Positions 17,207 to 27,547 are shown, counted from the first letter of the stretch. The stretch: 64,000 bases of DNA from Ideonella paludis (GCF_018069865.1 NZ_JAGQDG010000007.1:273244-337243), one strand, 5' to 3'. Translations and numbers: made by a program. Notes: generated from the letters alone by a model not told the origin.

Positions 17207-18720
17207 GAGGAGCAGCTCACTTCAAGGTGTCGGGCCCAGTCGGGCGGAAAGGCCGCATCGGCCTCGGCGTCTGGCTGTTCGTCGTAGGGGCGGGACAAAA
17301 CTTTCAGCAAGCGTTGCACCTCACCCATTTCGCCCCGTTCAGCCTGCTCAATGGCTTGCTGTGCCAAGTGATTGCGCAGCACATATTTAGGCACCACCGT
17401 GCACATGCGCGCCTGGCGCTCGGCATCCACACTGTCTTCTTGCTGCAGTCGCGCGGCATAGCGTGCGCCCCAGGCGTCAAAAGCGTCTCGATCAATGAAC
17501 AGGTCTCTGAGCGGGCTCAGGTCCGCCCCGGGGGCGGTGCTGAAGTGGCAGAGGCGGCGCGAGGCAATGGGGTAGTCGGTATGGTGGCGAGCCAGCAGGC
17601 GCAGCCATTCATCCACCAACGCCTTGTCGTCGTCTTGGGCTGTGGCCAAGCCCAATCGGGCCCGCATCAGCCGCAAGAACTCGGCCTCAAACTCAGCAGC
17701 GAAGGGCGCCAGTTCAGCTTGAATGGCTTCAACATCCGCCTCATCGCCCAGGCCGGCGCCGATCACCGGCACCAGCGCTTGCGCCAGCGCATGCAAGTTC
17801 CACCAGGCGACATGTGGTTGCCGCTCGAAGGCATATCGACCACGTTCGTCCGAGTGATTGCAGATGTGATGTGGATCGAAGCCATCCAAAAAGCCAAAGG
17901 GCCCGTAGTCGATGGTCAGGCCCAGGATGGACATGTTGTCGGTGTTCATCACGCCGTGGCAAAAGCCCAGGGCTTGCCAATGCGCCATCAGCCGCGCCGT
18001 GCGCCGGGTCACCTCGCCCAGCAGCGCCAAGGCGGGCTGGGGGGCCGACTGACAAGCCGGGAAGTGCTGCGCCAGCACAAAGTCCAGCAATTGCCGCAAC
18101 TCGGCGTGCAGGCCGTGGTGAGCAAAGTGTTCAAAGTGACCAAAGCGGATGAAGCTGGGCGCCACGCGGGTCACCACGGCCGCGCGCTCGGCGCGTTCGC
18201 GCCGCACTGGCAAGGGCGAATGGGTGGCGCACAGCGCCCGGGTGGTGGGCACGCCCAGGTGGTGCAGGGCCTCGGAGCACAGCAGCTCGCGAATGGTCGA
18301 TCGCAGCACGGCCCGGCCATCGCCCATGCGGGAGTAAGGGGTCTGCCCGGCACCTTTGAGTTGAATCTCCATGGGCCCATTGGGGGTGTTCAGCTCGCCG
18401 AGCAGCAGCGCTCGGCCGTCGCCCAACTGCCCCGCCCAGACGCCAAACTGGTGGCCGCTGTACACACTGGCCAAAGGGCGCATGCCCGGCCACAGAGCAT
18501 TGCCACTCAAGACCTCCAGCGCCGGAGGGTTGCTCACCCACCAATCCTCGGGCCAGCCCAGCGTTTGAGCGCAGGCGGGGCTGTGGGCCAGCCAGGCGGG
18601 GCTCGGCACTCCAGAGGCCTGCATTTCAGTGAAGAAGGCCGGGCCCAACTGAGCAAAGCGGTTGACCCAGGACGACGCAGCGGGCGCGAATGGGAGCGAC
18701 GAGGCAGGCGGTGAAGACAT
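17203..18720 (-). CDS. selO: SelO/YdiU pseudokinase-type protein AMPylase
   Basis: 505 residues. SelO uses a kinase-like fold with flipped ATP to transfer AMP to Ser, Thr or Tyr of proteins, including redox proteins. Motifs seen: [24 protein letters not shown] (glycine-rich region), [24 protein letters not shown], and the metal-site segment [21 protein letters not shown]. Most bacterial versions lack the C-terminal selenocysteine; here the C-terminus is HLEVSCSS with an ordinary cysteine. I chose the ATG of [10 protein letters not shown]. It heads a five-gene overlapping operon with msrB, which supports an oxidative-stress role. Confidence 0.92.
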   Translation of the reverse strand: MSSPPASSLPFAPAASSWVNRFAQLGPAFFTEMQASGVPSPAWLAHSPACAQTLGWPEDWWVSNPPALEVLSGNALWPGMRPLASVYSGHQFGVWAGQLGDGRALLLGELNTPNGPMEIQLKGAGQTPYSRMGDGRAVLRSTIRELLCSEALHHLGVPTTRALCATHSPLPVRRERAERAAVVTRVAPSFIRFGHFEHFAHHGLHAELRQLLDFVLAQHFPACQSAPQPALALLGEVTRRTARLMAHWQALGFCHGVMNTDNMSILGLTIDYGPFGFLDGFDPHHICNHSDERGRYAFERQPHVAWWNLHALAQALVPVIGAGLGDEADVEAIQAELAPFAAEFEAEFLRLMRARLGLATAQDDDKALVDEWLRLLARHHTDYPIASRRLCHFSTAPGADLSPLRDLFIDRDAFDAWGARYAARLQQEDSVDAERQARMCTVVPKYVLRNHLAQQAIEQAERGEMGEVQRLLKVLSRPYDEQPDAEADAAFPPDWARHLEVSCSS

Positions 18721-18917
18721 GGTCAGAGTGTAGAGAAGCCCTGTCGGGCGTGCCGCACGGCAGCGCGGTGCCCCTCTCTGCCGCATTGCCTATGGCGGTG
18801 TGTGGGCGGCTTGTCTCAAGCGCGACAGGGCATTCCCTGAACCCCAAGAACTCTGGCTTGGGCTACCGTAAGCTTCTGTCAGCCTTCAGCGCTGTAACCC
18901 CTTGCAGGAGACTCTTG

Positions 18918-20162
18918 ATGAACGTGACGCACAAGCTTTTCGGTGTGACCATGGCGGCCTCTATGACCCTGATGTGCGGGGTGGCTTTCGCCCAAAAGGG
19001 TGAGACCGTCAAGATCGCCTGGATCGACCCGCTGACAGGCCTGATGGGCCCTGTGGGCAACAACCAGGTCAAGAGCTTCCAGTTTGTGGCTGAGCGCTTC
19101 AACAAGAACAACTCAGCTGGCGTGAAGTTCGAGATCATCCCCATCGATAACAAGCTGAGCCCGGCCGAAACGCTGAACGCCTTGAAGTCGGCCATCGACC
19201 AAGGCGTGCGCTATGTGACCCAGGGCAATGGTTCGGGCGCCGCTGCGGCGCTGGTTGAAGCCGTGGCCAAACACAACGAGCGTAACCCTGGCAAAGAGGT
19301 GCTCTACATCAACCACTCGGCGGTGGACCCTGACCTGACCAACAGCAAGTGCAACTACTGGCACTTCCGCCTGGACGCCGACACCTCCATGAAGATGGAA
19401 GCGCTGACGACCTTCATGAAAGATCGCCCGGAGGTCAAGAAGGTCTATCTGCTGAACCAGAACTATGCCCACGGCCACCAAGTGGCCAAGTACGCCAAGG
19501 ACATCCTGCCGCGCAAGCGCCCCGATGTGCAGTTCGTGGGTGAAGACCTGCATCCCTTGGCCTCGGTGCGCGACTTCGCGCCTTATGTGGCTAAGATCAA
19601 GGCCTCGGGCGCCGACACCGTGATCACTGGCAACTGGGGCTCTGACCTGTCGCTGCTGGTCAAGGCGGCCAATGATGCTGGCTTGAACGTCAACTTCTAC
19701 ACCTATTACGCGGGCGTCACCGGCACCCCGACGGCCTTGGGCCCGGCGGCCGCCGGCAAGGTCTTCCAAGTCTCTTACATGCACTCCAATATGGACGGCG
19801 TGGCAGGTGAGATCATCTCGGGCTTCAAGGCCAAGTACCCCGATGCCGACTGGTACACCGGCTCGACCTATCACATCTATGCGCTGCTGAGTGACGCGAT
19901 GGCCAAGGCCAAGTCGACCGACCCCGTCAAGGTGGCCGCCGCCTTGGAAGGCCTGAAGACCAAGAGCTTCAACGGCGAGGTCGAGATGCGAAAGACCGAC
20001 CACCAGTTGCAGCAAACGCTCTACATCTCGACATGGCAGAAGGTCGATGCCAAGAACAAGTACAGCGTGGAGAACACCGGCTACACCTTTGCGCCGGTCA
20101 AGACCTTTGAGCCTTATGTCTCCAGCACGCCCACGTCTTGCCAGATGAAGCGTCCGGGCTGA
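18918..20162 (+). CDS. Liv-type ABC transporter substrate-binding protein
   Basis: 414 residues, periplasmic, with a signal peptide (MNVTHKLFGVTMAASMTLMCGVAFA). Periplasmic-binding-protein type I fold of the LivJ/K class (VKIAWIDPLTGLMGPVG; NYAHGHQVAKYA). It captures the substrate for the permeases downstream. The substrate need not be a branched-chain amino acid: the following operon degrades acyl-CoAs, so a carboxylic acid is possible. AGGAGA Shine-Dalgarno. A strong terminator follows, which should give more binding protein than permease. Confidence 0.88.
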   Translation: MNVTHKLFGVTMAASMTLMCGVAFAQKGETVKIAWIDPLTGLMGPVGNNQVKSFQFVAERFNKNNSAGVKFEIIPIDNKLSPAETLNALKSAIDQGVRYVTQGNGSGAAAALVEAVAKHNERNPGKEVLYINHSAVDPDLTNSKCNYWHFRLDADTSMKMEALTTFMKDRPEVKKVYLLNQNYAHGHQVAKYAKDILPRKRPDVQFVGEDLHPLASVRDFAPYVAKIKASGADTVITGNWGSDLSLLVKAANDAGLNVNFYTYYAGVTGTPTALGPAAAGKVFQVSYMHSNMDGVAGEIISGFKAKYPDADWYTGSTYHIYALLSDAMAKAKSTDPVKVAAALEGLKTKSFNGEVEMRKTDHQLQQTLYISTWQKVDAKNKYSVENTGYTFAPVKTFEPYVSSTPTSCQMKRPG

Positions 20163-20195
20163 GCCCCGCTTCAAGACAAGTAAGCTGTGGCGACC

Positions 20196-20224
20196 AGGGC
20201 CTGTCGGTGACGGGCCCTTTTTTT
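20196..20224 (+). terminator. Intrinsic terminator between binding protein and livH
   Basis: AGGGCCTGTC-GGT-GACGGGCCCT is a 10-base stem with one wobble pair, followed by seven T. It lies 12 bases before the livH ATG inside what must be one operon, so it most likely works as a partial terminator. Confidence 0.8.
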
Positions 20225-20235
20225 CGCGGGCACCC

Positions 20236-21270
20236 ATGCAAATTGACCAAATCCTGATCAACCTGCTCAACGGCCTCAGCTCCGGCCTGCTGCTGTTCAT
20301 GCTCAGCTCCGGACTGACGCTGATCTTCAGCATGATGGGCGTGCTGAACTTTGCCCATGCCAGCTTCTACATGCTGGGCGCTTTCGTCGCCTATACGGTG
20401 ACGGGCTGGCTTAACTTCACGGCCGCCTTGATCCTGGCCCCGCTGATCGTTGGGGCCTTGGGCGCCTTGTTCGAGCGCGGTGTGCTGCGCAAGGTGCACA
20501 AGTATGGCCATGTGCCCGAGCTGCTGGTGACCTTCGGCCTGTCCTATGTCGCGCTCGAAGTGGTGCAGCTCATCTGGGGTCGCATTCCCTTGAACTTTGA
20601 GCCCCCCACCTGGCTGCAAGGCCCCGCCTTCACGCTGATCCAACGCACGGGCCAAGGCCTGAGCGTGGTGGCGGGTTTGGCCAGCCCTGAGATGTGCCAA
20701 AGCGTGGGCGACATGGTGGTGCAGTGCACGCGCTTCCCGATGACGCGGGCCTTCATGATGATGGTGGCCGTGGGCATGTTGGTGGCCTTGTGGTTGTTCA
20801 TCACCCGCACCCGCATTGGTTTGGTGATTCAAGCCGCGCTGACCCACCCCGAGATGGTGGAGTCCTTGGGGCACAACGTGCCGCGGGTTTTCATGCTGGT
20901 CTTTGGCGCGGGCTGCGCACTGGCCGGTTTGGCGGGGGTGATTGGGGGCGTGACCTTCGTGACCGAGCCCAATATGTCTCACATCGGCCCCATCATTTTT
21001 GCGGTCATCGTCATTGGGGGCATGGGCTCGCTCAGCGGGGCTTTTGTGGGCTCGCTGGTGGTGGGCATGTTGCAGACCCTGCCGCTGACGGTGGACTCCT
21101 CTTTGGCCGATGCCTTGCGCAGCATGGGGGCTGTGGTCACACCGGACACCGTGGGTTATCCGATTTTGCGGATCACCCTGTCTCAGGTCGCCCCGATCCT
21201 GCCTTACCTCTTGTTGGTCTTGATCTTGATCTTCCGCCCCAAGGGCTTGTTGGGCACGCGGGAGGAATGA
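20236..21270 (+). CDS. livH: Liv-type ABC transporter permease LivH
   Basis: 344 residues, about eight membrane segments. N-terminal family signature LLNGLSSGLLLFMLSSGLTLIFSMMGVLNFAHASFYMLGAF and the coupling region around GLAGVIGGV are typical of LivH. It forms the inner-membrane channel with LivM. It lacks a strong Shine-Dalgarno. livM starts 5 bases after its stop codon. Confidence 0.92.
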   Translation: MQIDQILINLLNGLSSGLLLFMLSSGLTLIFSMMGVLNFAHASFYMLGAFVAYTVTGWLNFTAALILAPLIVGALGALFERGVLRKVHKYGHVPELLVTFGLSYVALEVVQLIWGRIPLNFEPPTWLQGPAFTLIQRTGQGLSVVAGLASPEMCQSVGDMVVQCTRFPMTRAFMMMVAVGMLVALWLFITRTRIGLVIQAALTHPEMVESLGHNVPRVFMLVFGAGCALAGLAGVIGGVTFVTEPNMSHIGPIIFAVIVIGGMGSLSGAFVGSLVVGMLQTLPLTVDSSLADALRSMGAVVTPDTVGYPILRITLSQVAPILPYLLLVLILIFRPKGLLGTREE

Positions 21271-21274
21271 CACC

Positions 21275-22585
21275 ATGAGCCGAAATACTCTGGCCGAGAA
21301 CCGGCCCGCCTATCACTTCAAGCCCTGGAATGTGGGGCGCTGGATCATCTGGGGCGGCTTTGCGCTGGTGCTGCTCTTTGCGCCGCTGCTGTGGACCAGC
21401 AGCCTCGCCCAGACCATGCTGAGCCAGATGGGCATCGCCATCATCGTCTGCCTGGCCTACAACATGCTGTTGGGGCAGGGCGGCATGCTGAGCTTTGGCC
21501 ATGCCGTTTACAGCGGCTTGGGCGCCTATCTCGCCATCCATGCGCTGAACAAAATTGGCGGCGGCTGGTGGCTGCCGGTCAGCTTGGTGCCGGTGGTCGG
21601 CGGCCTGGCCGGCATGGGCTTTGCCATCTTGCTGGGCTATGTGTCCACCAAGAAGGCCGGCACCACCTTTGCGATGATCACCTTGGGCCTGGGCGAGTTG
21701 GTGTTCTCCATGTCGCTGATGCTGCCGGAGTTCTTTGGCGGTGAGGGCGGCATCTCCAGCAACCGGGTGGTGGGCGAGAAGGTCTGGGGCATCAGCTTTG
21801 GGCCGCAGATCCAGGTCTACTACCTGATTGCCGTGTATTGCTTCATCTGCACAGCGGCCATGTTTGCACTGACCCGCACGCCGCTGGGCCGCATGCTGAA
21901 CGCTGTGCGCGACAACCCCGAGCGCGTGGAGTTCATTGGCTACTCCACCCGGCATGTGCGCTACATCGCCTTCATTCTCTCGGGCTTTTTTGCCGGCATC
22001 AGCGGCGGCCTGTCGGCCATCAACACCGAGATCGTGAACGCTGAGGTGGTGGGCGCGGCGCGTTCCGGGGCTTACCTGCTCTTCGTGTTCTTGGGCGGCG
22101 CCACCTTCTTCTTCGGCCCCATCATTGGTGCCGTGTTGATGGTGTTTGCGCTGGTCTTGCTCTCGGAGTGGACACAAGCCTGGCAGCTCTACCTGGGCCT
22201 GACCTTTGTGCTGATGGTCATGTACGCGCCGGGTGGCTTTGCGGGGCTCATCATGATGAACCTGCGGGTGGCGTCGTTTGGCAAGCTGGGTAAGCTTTGG
22301 ACCGCTTACTTGGCGCTTGGGGGCGCTGGCCTGGCGGTGTTGGTGGGCTTCTCGGCCATGATCGAAATGGTCTTTCACCTGCAGCTCAACGCGGCTCTGG
22401 GGGCGGAAGTCCCCTTCATGGGCGCCACGCTGAATGCCTTGGGCAAAGACGCTTGGGTGGGCTCTGTCTTTGTGGTGCTGACGGGCTTAGGCCTGTTTGA
22501 GGTGGCACGGCGCCAGTTCAATCTGCAGTGGGGCGAGATCCAAGAGGAGATCGAGAAAGAAATCAAACGTCGGGAGACCCTGTGA
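21275..22585 (+). CDS. livM: Liv-type ABC transporter permease LivM
   Basis: 436 residues. LivM signature NMLLGQGGMLSFGHAVYSGLGAYLAIH, then the C-terminal permease loops. After the usual permease core there is an additional hydrophobic segment (LGGAGLAVLVGFSAMIEMVFHLQL) and a charged tail (EIQEEIEKEIKRRETL), longer than the E. coli protein. Its stop overlaps the livG ATG (TGATG). Confidence 0.9.
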   Translation: MSRNTLAENRPAYHFKPWNVGRWIIWGGFALVLLFAPLLWTSSLAQTMLSQMGIAIIVCLAYNMLLGQGGMLSFGHAVYSGLGAYLAIHALNKIGGGWWLPVSLVPVVGGLAGMGFAILLGYVSTKKAGTTFAMITLGLGELVFSMSLMLPEFFGGEGGISSNRVVGEKVWGISFGPQIQVYYLIAVYCFICTAAMFALTRTPLGRMLNAVRDNPERVEFIGYSTRHVRYIAFILSGFFAGISGGLSAINTEIVNAEVVGAARSGAYLLFVFLGGATFFFGPIIGAVLMVFALVLLSEWTQAWQLYLGLTFVLMVMYAPGGFAGLIMMNLRVASFGKLGKLWTAYLALGGAGLAVLVGFSAMIEMVFHLQLNAALGAEVPFMGATLNALGKDAWVGSVFVVLTGLGLFEVARRQFNLQWGEIQEEIEKEIKRRETL

Positions 22586-23385
22586 TGCGTGCCCCATCCT
22601 CCACCCCTGGCAGCTTTGCGCTGGAGCTGCGCGATGTGCGCAAGAGCTTTGGCCGCACCGAGATCATTCGCGGCGCAAGTTTGCAGGTCAAGCCCGGCGA
22701 GCGCGTGGCCATCATCGGCCCCAACGGCGCGGGCAAGTCCACCTTGTTCAACCTGATGAGCGGGCGCTTCGACATCAGCAGCGGGGAGATCCTGCTGCAT
22801 GGCCGGCGCATTGATGGCAAAAAGCCCTTTGAGATCGCTCGCATGGGCCTGGCCCGCAGCTTTCAGGTCAGCAACCTGTTCACGCGCTTGTCGGTGTTCG
22901 AGAACATCCGCTGCGCGCTGCTGTGGTCCATGGGTCAGCGCTATGCGTTTTGGCGCTTTTTGGCCGACCTGAAAGAGGTGAACGAGCGGGCCGATGAAGT
23001 GCTGGAGATGATCCGCCTGGACAAGCGCCGCGATCAGATGGCCATGAACCTGACCTATGCCGAGCAACGCGCACTGGAGATCGGCATCACCATTGCCGGT
23101 GGCTCAGACGTGATCTTGCTGGACGAGCCGACAGCGGGCATGAGCAAGAGCGAGACCAAGCGCTTTGTGCAGCTCATCCGTGAGGTGACCGAAGGCAAAA
23201 CCCTGCTGACCGTGGAGCACGACATGGGCGTGGTCTTTGGCTTGGCCGATCGCATTGCCGTGCTGGTTTATGGCGAAGTGATCGCCTTTGACACCCCGGA
23301 AGCCGTGCGCGCCAATCCGCGCGTGCAAGAGGCCTATCTGGGCTCGGTCTTGGCAGAAACCCAAGCGGCGGAGGCGCAGGCATGA
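22585..23385 (+). CDS. livG: Liv-type ABC transporter ATP-binding protein LivG
   Basis: 266 residues. Walker A IGPNGAGKST is intact, Walker B VILLDEPTAGM is present, and the C-terminus has the LivG pattern ANPRVQEAYLG. The signature motif is unusual: the usual LSxGxQ appears as LTYAEQRALEIG. That is common in this Liv subgroup as I recall. I start it at the ATG that overlaps the livM stop. Confidence 0.9.
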   Translation: MRAPSSTPGSFALELRDVRKSFGRTEIIRGASLQVKPGERVAIIGPNGAGKSTLFNLMSGRFDISSGEILLHGRRIDGKKPFEIARMGLARSFQVSNLFTRLSVFENIRCALLWSMGQRYAFWRFLADLKEVNERADEVLEMIRLDKRRDQMAMNLTYAEQRALEIGITIAGGSDVILLDEPTAGMSKSETKRFVQLIREVTEGKTLLTVEHDMGVVFGLADRIAVLVYGEVIAFDTPEAVRANPRVQEAYLGSVLAETQAAEAQA

Positions 23386-24080
23386 CACTCAAGCTTGAGA
23401 ACGTACACGCTTATTACGGCAAGAGCCATGTGCTGCATGGTGTGGGTTTGACGGTGGGCGAGGGCGAGATCGTCAGCCTCTTGGGCCGCAATGGCTCGGG
23501 CCGCTCCACCACCGTGAAGGCCATCATGGGCTTGGTCGATGCGACCGGCTCCATCCAGTTCAAGGGCCAAGAGCTGGTCGGCCAAAAGGCCTTTGAGATT
23601 GCCCATCGCGGCGTGGGCTATGTGCCGGAGAACCGCGACATCTTTCCCAAGCTGACCGTGCACCAAAACCTGTTGCTGGGCAAAAAGGGCGGCCAAAAGC
23701 AGGGCCGTTGGGACTTTGATGACATGTACCAGCTCTTCCCCCGCCTCAAAGAGCGCCAGCACACCGAGGCGGGCGTGCTCTCGGGTGGCGAGCAGCAAAT
23801 GCTCACGCTCTGCCGCACCCTGATGGGCGACCCAGACCTGATCATGATCGACGAGCCCACAGAAGGCTTGGCGCCCAAGATCGTGGAGTTGGTGGCCGAA
23901 TACCTGCGGGAGTTGAAGCGGCGCGGCATCAGCGTGCTGCTGGTGGAGCAAAAGCTCACCATCGCGCTGGAGGTTTCCGAGCGCTGTTTGGTGATGGGCC
24001 ACGGCCGCATCGTCTTTGAAGGCACGCCCACGGCGCTGAAGGCTGACAGCTATGTGCGCAAGGAATGGCTGGAGGTGTGA
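23382..24080 (+). CDS. livF: Liv-type ABC transporter ATP-binding protein LivF with Arg in Walker A
   Basis: 232 residues, starting in an ATGA overlap with livG. Signature LSGGEQQMLTLCR and Walker B LIMIDEPTEGL are normal, but the Walker A loop reads GRNGSGRST: the invariant lysine is arginine at residue 41 (codon CGC, 23502-23504). The partner LivG has an intact Walker A, so ATP hydrolysis may be asymmetric. I believe other Burkholderiales LivF paralogues share this change, so it is unlikely to be a sequencing error. Confidence 0.88.
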   Translation: MTLKLENVHAYYGKSHVLHGVGLTVGEGEIVSLLGRNGSGRSTTVKAIMGLVDATGSIQFKGQELVGQKAFEIAHRGVGYVPENRDIFPKLTVHQNLLLGKKGGQKQGRWDFDDMYQLFPRLKERQHTEAGVLSGGEQQMLTLCRTLMGDPDLIMIDEPTEGLAPKIVELVAEYLRELKRRGISVLLVEQKLTIALEVSERCLVMGHGRIVFEGTPTALKADSYVRKEWLEV

Positions 24081-24208
24081 GGCCTGTGGCGTCGCGTGTT
24101 GCAGCCTCACCTGGATGCGCACCCTGCCTTAGTGTTAACAGGCCCTAGTGTTAACCCTAGATGGCGGCTGTCCCCCCAGAGACAGCAGCCCTGCTCAAGC
24201 GATCCTAG

Positions 24209-24228
24209 AATCGCACGATCGTTCTATT
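24209..24228. promoter_or_regulatory. TetR-type palindrome upstream of the beta-oxidation operon
   Basis: Twenty-base imperfect palindrome centred on ACGA|TCGT, eight of ten positions of each arm complementary, about 30 bases before the fadB-like ATG. Its size and symmetry suit a TetR-family acyl-CoA-sensing repressor. A direct repeat TAGTGTTAAC (24130-24139 and 24146-24155) lies further upstream in the same gap. Confidence 0.5.
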
Positions 24229-24257
24229 TTTGTCGACACCTCATCAAGGGACTCCTC

Positions 24258-26351
24258 ATGAGCGCGAGCTACGAGATTCAGGACGGCGTGGCCGTCATCA
24301 CCCTGAGCAACCCGCCGGTCAACGGCCTGGGGTATGAAACCCGCAAGGCCGTGGCAGAAGGCCTCGCCCGCGCGCAAGCCGACGCGAGCGTGAAGGCCAT
24401 CGTGCTGACCGGCGCGGGCAAGGCTTTTTCTGGCGGCGCGGACATCAAAGAGTTCGGCTCACCCAAGGCCCTGGCCGAGCCCAATCTGCTCTCACTCATC
24501 CGTGCGGCAGAGTTGTGCACCAAGCCCATCGTGGCAGCCGTGCACAGTGTGTGCATGGGCGGTGGGCTGGAGCTGGCCCTGGGCTGCCACTACCGCGTGA
24601 CCTCCCCGGGAGCGAATGTGGCCTTGCCCGAGGTCAAGCTGGGCCTGATCCCGGGTGCCGGTGGCACACAGCGCCTGCCCCGTGTGCTGGGGGTGGAGAC
24701 GGCGCTGAACATGATCGTCAGCGGTGAGCCGGTCAAGAGCGAGGTGCTGGCGGGTATCCCCGGCCAGAAACTGTTTGACAAGCTGATCGACGGCGACCTG
24801 ATGGCCGGGGCCTTGGCCTTTGCCCGCGAGGTGGCCGATGTGCGGCCGCTGCCGCTGGTGCGCGACATGAAGGTCAAGCACCCGAACGCCCATGCCTATT
24901 TTCAGTTCGCCCGCAACACCGTGGGCGCGATGGCCAAGAACTACCCCGCCCCGCGCAAGTGCGTGGACGCGGTGCAGGCTTCGGTGGACAAGGCCTTTGA
25001 CGCCGGCATGGCTTTTGAGCGCGAGACCTTCATCAACCTGATGTGGACGCCCGAGTGCAAGGCCTTGCGCCATGCCTTTTTTGCCGAGCGCGCCACCAGC
25101 AAGATCCCGGATGTGCCGGAGGACACGCCCACCCGCGCCGTCAACAAGCTGGCGGTCATTGGGGCCGGCACCATGGGCGGCGGCATTGCGATGAACTTCT
25201 TGAACGCCGGCATCCCCGTGGTGATGCTGGAGCAAAAGCAAGAGGCGCTGGACCGCGGTGTGGCCACCATCCGCAAGAACTATGAGTCTCAGGTCAAGAA
25301 GGGCAAGCTCAAACAAGATAAGTACGAGCAGCGCATGGCCCTGCTCAGCACCACGCTGAGCTACGCCGACCTGGCCGATGCCGACATGGTGATCGAGGCG
25401 GTGTTTGAAGACATGGCCGTCAAGAAGGCGGTGTTCGAGCAACTCGACGCGGTGATGAAGCCGGGCGCGATCTTGGCCTCCAACACCTCCACCCTGGATG
25501 TGAACCAGATCGCCAACTTCACCAAGCGCCCGCAAGACGTGATTGGCACCCACTTCTTCAGCCCCGCCAATGTGATGAAGCTGCTGGAAGTGGTGCGCGG
25601 TGCGGCCACCGCCAAAGACGTGCTGGCCACCGTGATGCAGTTGGGTAAGAAGATCCGCAAGACCTGCGTGGTCTCCGGCGTGTGCGATGGCTTTATTGGC
25701 AACCGCATGATCGAGCAGTACAGCCGCCAAGCCGGCTTCTTGCTGGAAGAGGGCTGCACCCCGGCCCAGGTGGACCGCGCGGCCGAGAAATTCGGCTTTG
25801 CCATGGGCCCCTTCCGCATGGGCGACTTGGCCGGTAACGATGTGGGCTGGTACATCCGTAAGCGCCGCTATGTGGAAAAGCCCAACCTGCGCTACAGCAA
25901 GACCGCTGACCTCCTGTGCGAGAAGGGCCGCTTTGGCCAGAAGACGGGCGCTGGCTGGTACGACTATCAAGCCGGCAAGCGCGACGCCATCCCGAGCGCC
26001 GAGGTCGAGCAAATGATTGCCGACCACCGGGCTTCACTGGGCATCACCCCTCGCAAGATCAGCGACGACGAGATCGTGCACCGCCTGGTGTTCTCGCTGG
26101 TCAACGAGGCCGCGCGTTTGCTGGAAGAGGGCATCGCGCTTCGGGCCTCGGATGTGGACATGGTCTACCTCACCGGTTATGGCTTCCCCATCTTCCGCGG
26201 CGGCCCCATGTGCTATGCCGACACCTATGGCCTGTTCAACGTGGTGCAGATGATGAAGACCTATGCCGCCAACCCCCTGGACGATGGCGAGTTCTGGCAA
26301 CCCGCGCCGCTGCTGCTGAAGCTGTTGGCCGAAGGCAAGAGCCTCGTCTAA
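24258..26351 (+). CDS. Bifunctional enoyl-CoA hydratase / 3-hydroxyacyl-CoA dehydrogenase (FadB-like)
   Basis: 697 residues. Residues 1-190 are a crotonase domain with oxyanion loop [10 protein letters not shown] and both catalytic glutamates ([11 protein letters not shown] and [18 protein letters not shown]). From about 295 an NAD-binding 3-hydroxyacyl-CoA dehydrogenase follows ([13 protein letters not shown]; catalytic His/Glu region [17 protein letters not shown]). It does the hydration and second oxidation of fatty acyl-CoA breakdown. Start ATG of [10 protein letters not shown] with AAGGGA upstream. Thiolase follows after 11 bases. Confidence 0.93.
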   Translation: MSASYEIQDGVAVITLSNPPVNGLGYETRKAVAEGLARAQADASVKAIVLTGAGKAFSGGADIKEFGSPKALAEPNLLSLIRAAELCTKPIVAAVHSVCMGGGLELALGCHYRVTSPGANVALPEVKLGLIPGAGGTQRLPRVLGVETALNMIVSGEPVKSEVLAGIPGQKLFDKLIDGDLMAGALAFAREVADVRPLPLVRDMKVKHPNAHAYFQFARNTVGAMAKNYPAPRKCVDAVQASVDKAFDAGMAFERETFINLMWTPECKALRHAFFAERATSKIPDVPEDTPTRAVNKLAVIGAGTMGGGIAMNFLNAGIPVVMLEQKQEALDRGVATIRKNYESQVKKGKLKQDKYEQRMALLSTTLSYADLADADMVIEAVFEDMAVKKAVFEQLDAVMKPGAILASNTSTLDVNQIANFTKRPQDVIGTHFFSPANVMKLLEVVRGAATAKDVLATVMQLGKKIRKTCVVSGVCDGFIGNRMIEQYSRQAGFLLEEGCTPAQVDRAAEKFGFAMGPFRMGDLAGNDVGWYIRKRRYVEKPNLRYSKTADLLCEKGRFGQKTGAGWYDYQAGKRDAIPSAEVEQMIADHRASLGITPRKISDDEIVHRLVFSLVNEAARLLEEGIALRASDVDMVYLTGYGFPIFRGGPMCYADTYGLFNVVQMMKTYAANPLDDGEFWQPAPLLLKLLAEGKSLV

Positions 26352-26362
26352 GGAGAAGATTC

Positions 26363-27538
26363 ATGACCCAAGCTCTGATTGTTTCTACTGCTCGCACTCC
26401 TCTGGCCAAGAGCTGGAAGGGCGCCTTCAACATGACCCACGGTGCCACCCTGGGCGGCCATGCCGTCAAGGCGGCTGTCGAGCGCGCAGGCATTGCGCCG
26501 GACGCCATCGAAGATGTGCTGATGGGCTGCGCCAACCCGGAAGGAGCCACCGGCGCCAACATCGCGCGCCAGATCGCGCTGGCGGCCGGCCTGCCCGTCA
26601 CAGTGAGTGGCGTCACTGTCAACCGGTTTTGCTCCAGCGGCTTGCAGACCATTGCCATGGCCTCGCAGCGCATCATCGCGGGCGAGGGCGACGCCTATGT
26701 GGCCGGCGGGGTGGAGAGCATCTCGTGCGTGCAGCAAGAGATGAACCAGCACATGCTGGCCGACCCGGCGCTGATGAAGCTCAAGCCCGAGATCTACTGG
26801 AACATGCTGCAAACCGCCGAGAACGTGGCCAAGCGTTACGGCATGCCCAAAGAGCGTATGGACGAGTACGGTGCCCGCAGCCAGCAGCTGGCCTGTGCCG
26901 CGCAAGAGGCCGGCAAGTTCAACGATGAAATCGCCCCCATCACCGTGACGGCCGGTGTGGCCGACAAAGTGCTGGGCCTGCGCAGCCAGCAGGTCACCGT
27001 CAGCGTCGACGAAGGCCTGCGTGCTGGCACCACGCTGGAGGCGGTGCGTGGCATCCGCACGGCGCTGCCCGGTGGTGTGGTCTCGGCCGGCAATGCCAGC
27101 CAGTTCAGCGACGGGGCCGGCGCCTGCGTGGTGGTCAGCGAGGCCTTTGCCAGCCAGCATGGACTCAAGCCCTTGGGCCGCTTCCTGGGCTTTGCGGTGG
27201 CGGGCTGCGAGCCCGATGAAATGGGCATCGGCCCGGTGTTCGCGGTGCCCAAGGTGCTGAAGCGCCTGGGGCTGACGGTGGCCGACATCGACCTCTGGGA
27301 GCTGAACGAAGCCTTTGCGGTGCAGGTGCTGTATTGCGCCGACAAACTCGGCATTCCCATGGACAAGCTCAACGTTAACGGCGGCGCCATCGCGCTGGGC
27401 CACCCCTACGGTGTCTCGGGCCAACGTCTGACCGGCCATGCGCTGATCGAGGGCAAGCGCCGGGGCGCCAAGCGGGTCTGCGTGACCATGTGCATTGGCG
27501 GCGGCATGGGCGCGGCTGGGGTGTTTGAAGTCCTCTAA
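26363..27538 (+). CDS. Acetyl-CoA acyltransferase (thiolase)
   Basis: 391 residues, normal for thiolase. Nucleophilic cysteine in [10 protein letters not shown], His in [14 protein letters not shown] and the second Cys in [14 protein letters not shown]. Splits 3-ketoacyl-CoA to acetyl-CoA, completing the cycle with the FadB-like enzyme before it. Shine-Dalgarno AAGGAGA. The reading frame is open far upstream inside the fadB-like gene, but those codons are shadows. Confidence 0.94.
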   Translation: MTQALIVSTARTPLAKSWKGAFNMTHGATLGGHAVKAAVERAGIAPDAIEDVLMGCANPEGATGANIARQIALAAGLPVTVSGVTVNRFCSSGLQTIAMASQRIIAGEGDAYVAGGVESISCVQQEMNQHMLADPALMKLKPEIYWNMLQTAENVAKRYGMPKERMDEYGARSQQLACAAQEAGKFNDEIAPITVTAGVADKVLGLRSQQVTVSVDEGLRAGTTLEAVRGIRTALPGGVVSAGNASQFSDGAGACVVVSEAFASQHGLKPLGRFLGFAVAGCEPDEMGIGPVFAVPKVLKRLGLTVADIDLWELNEAFAVQVLYCADKLGIPMDKLNVNGGAIALGHPYGVSGQRLTGHALIEGKRRGAKRVCVTMCIGGGMGAAGVFEVL

Positions 27539-27547
27539 AGCGGCCCC

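Noticed and set aside
24492..26027. 511-codon frame antisense to the fadB-like gene
   Set aside because: Shadow of a well-conserved gene, no recognisable domain.
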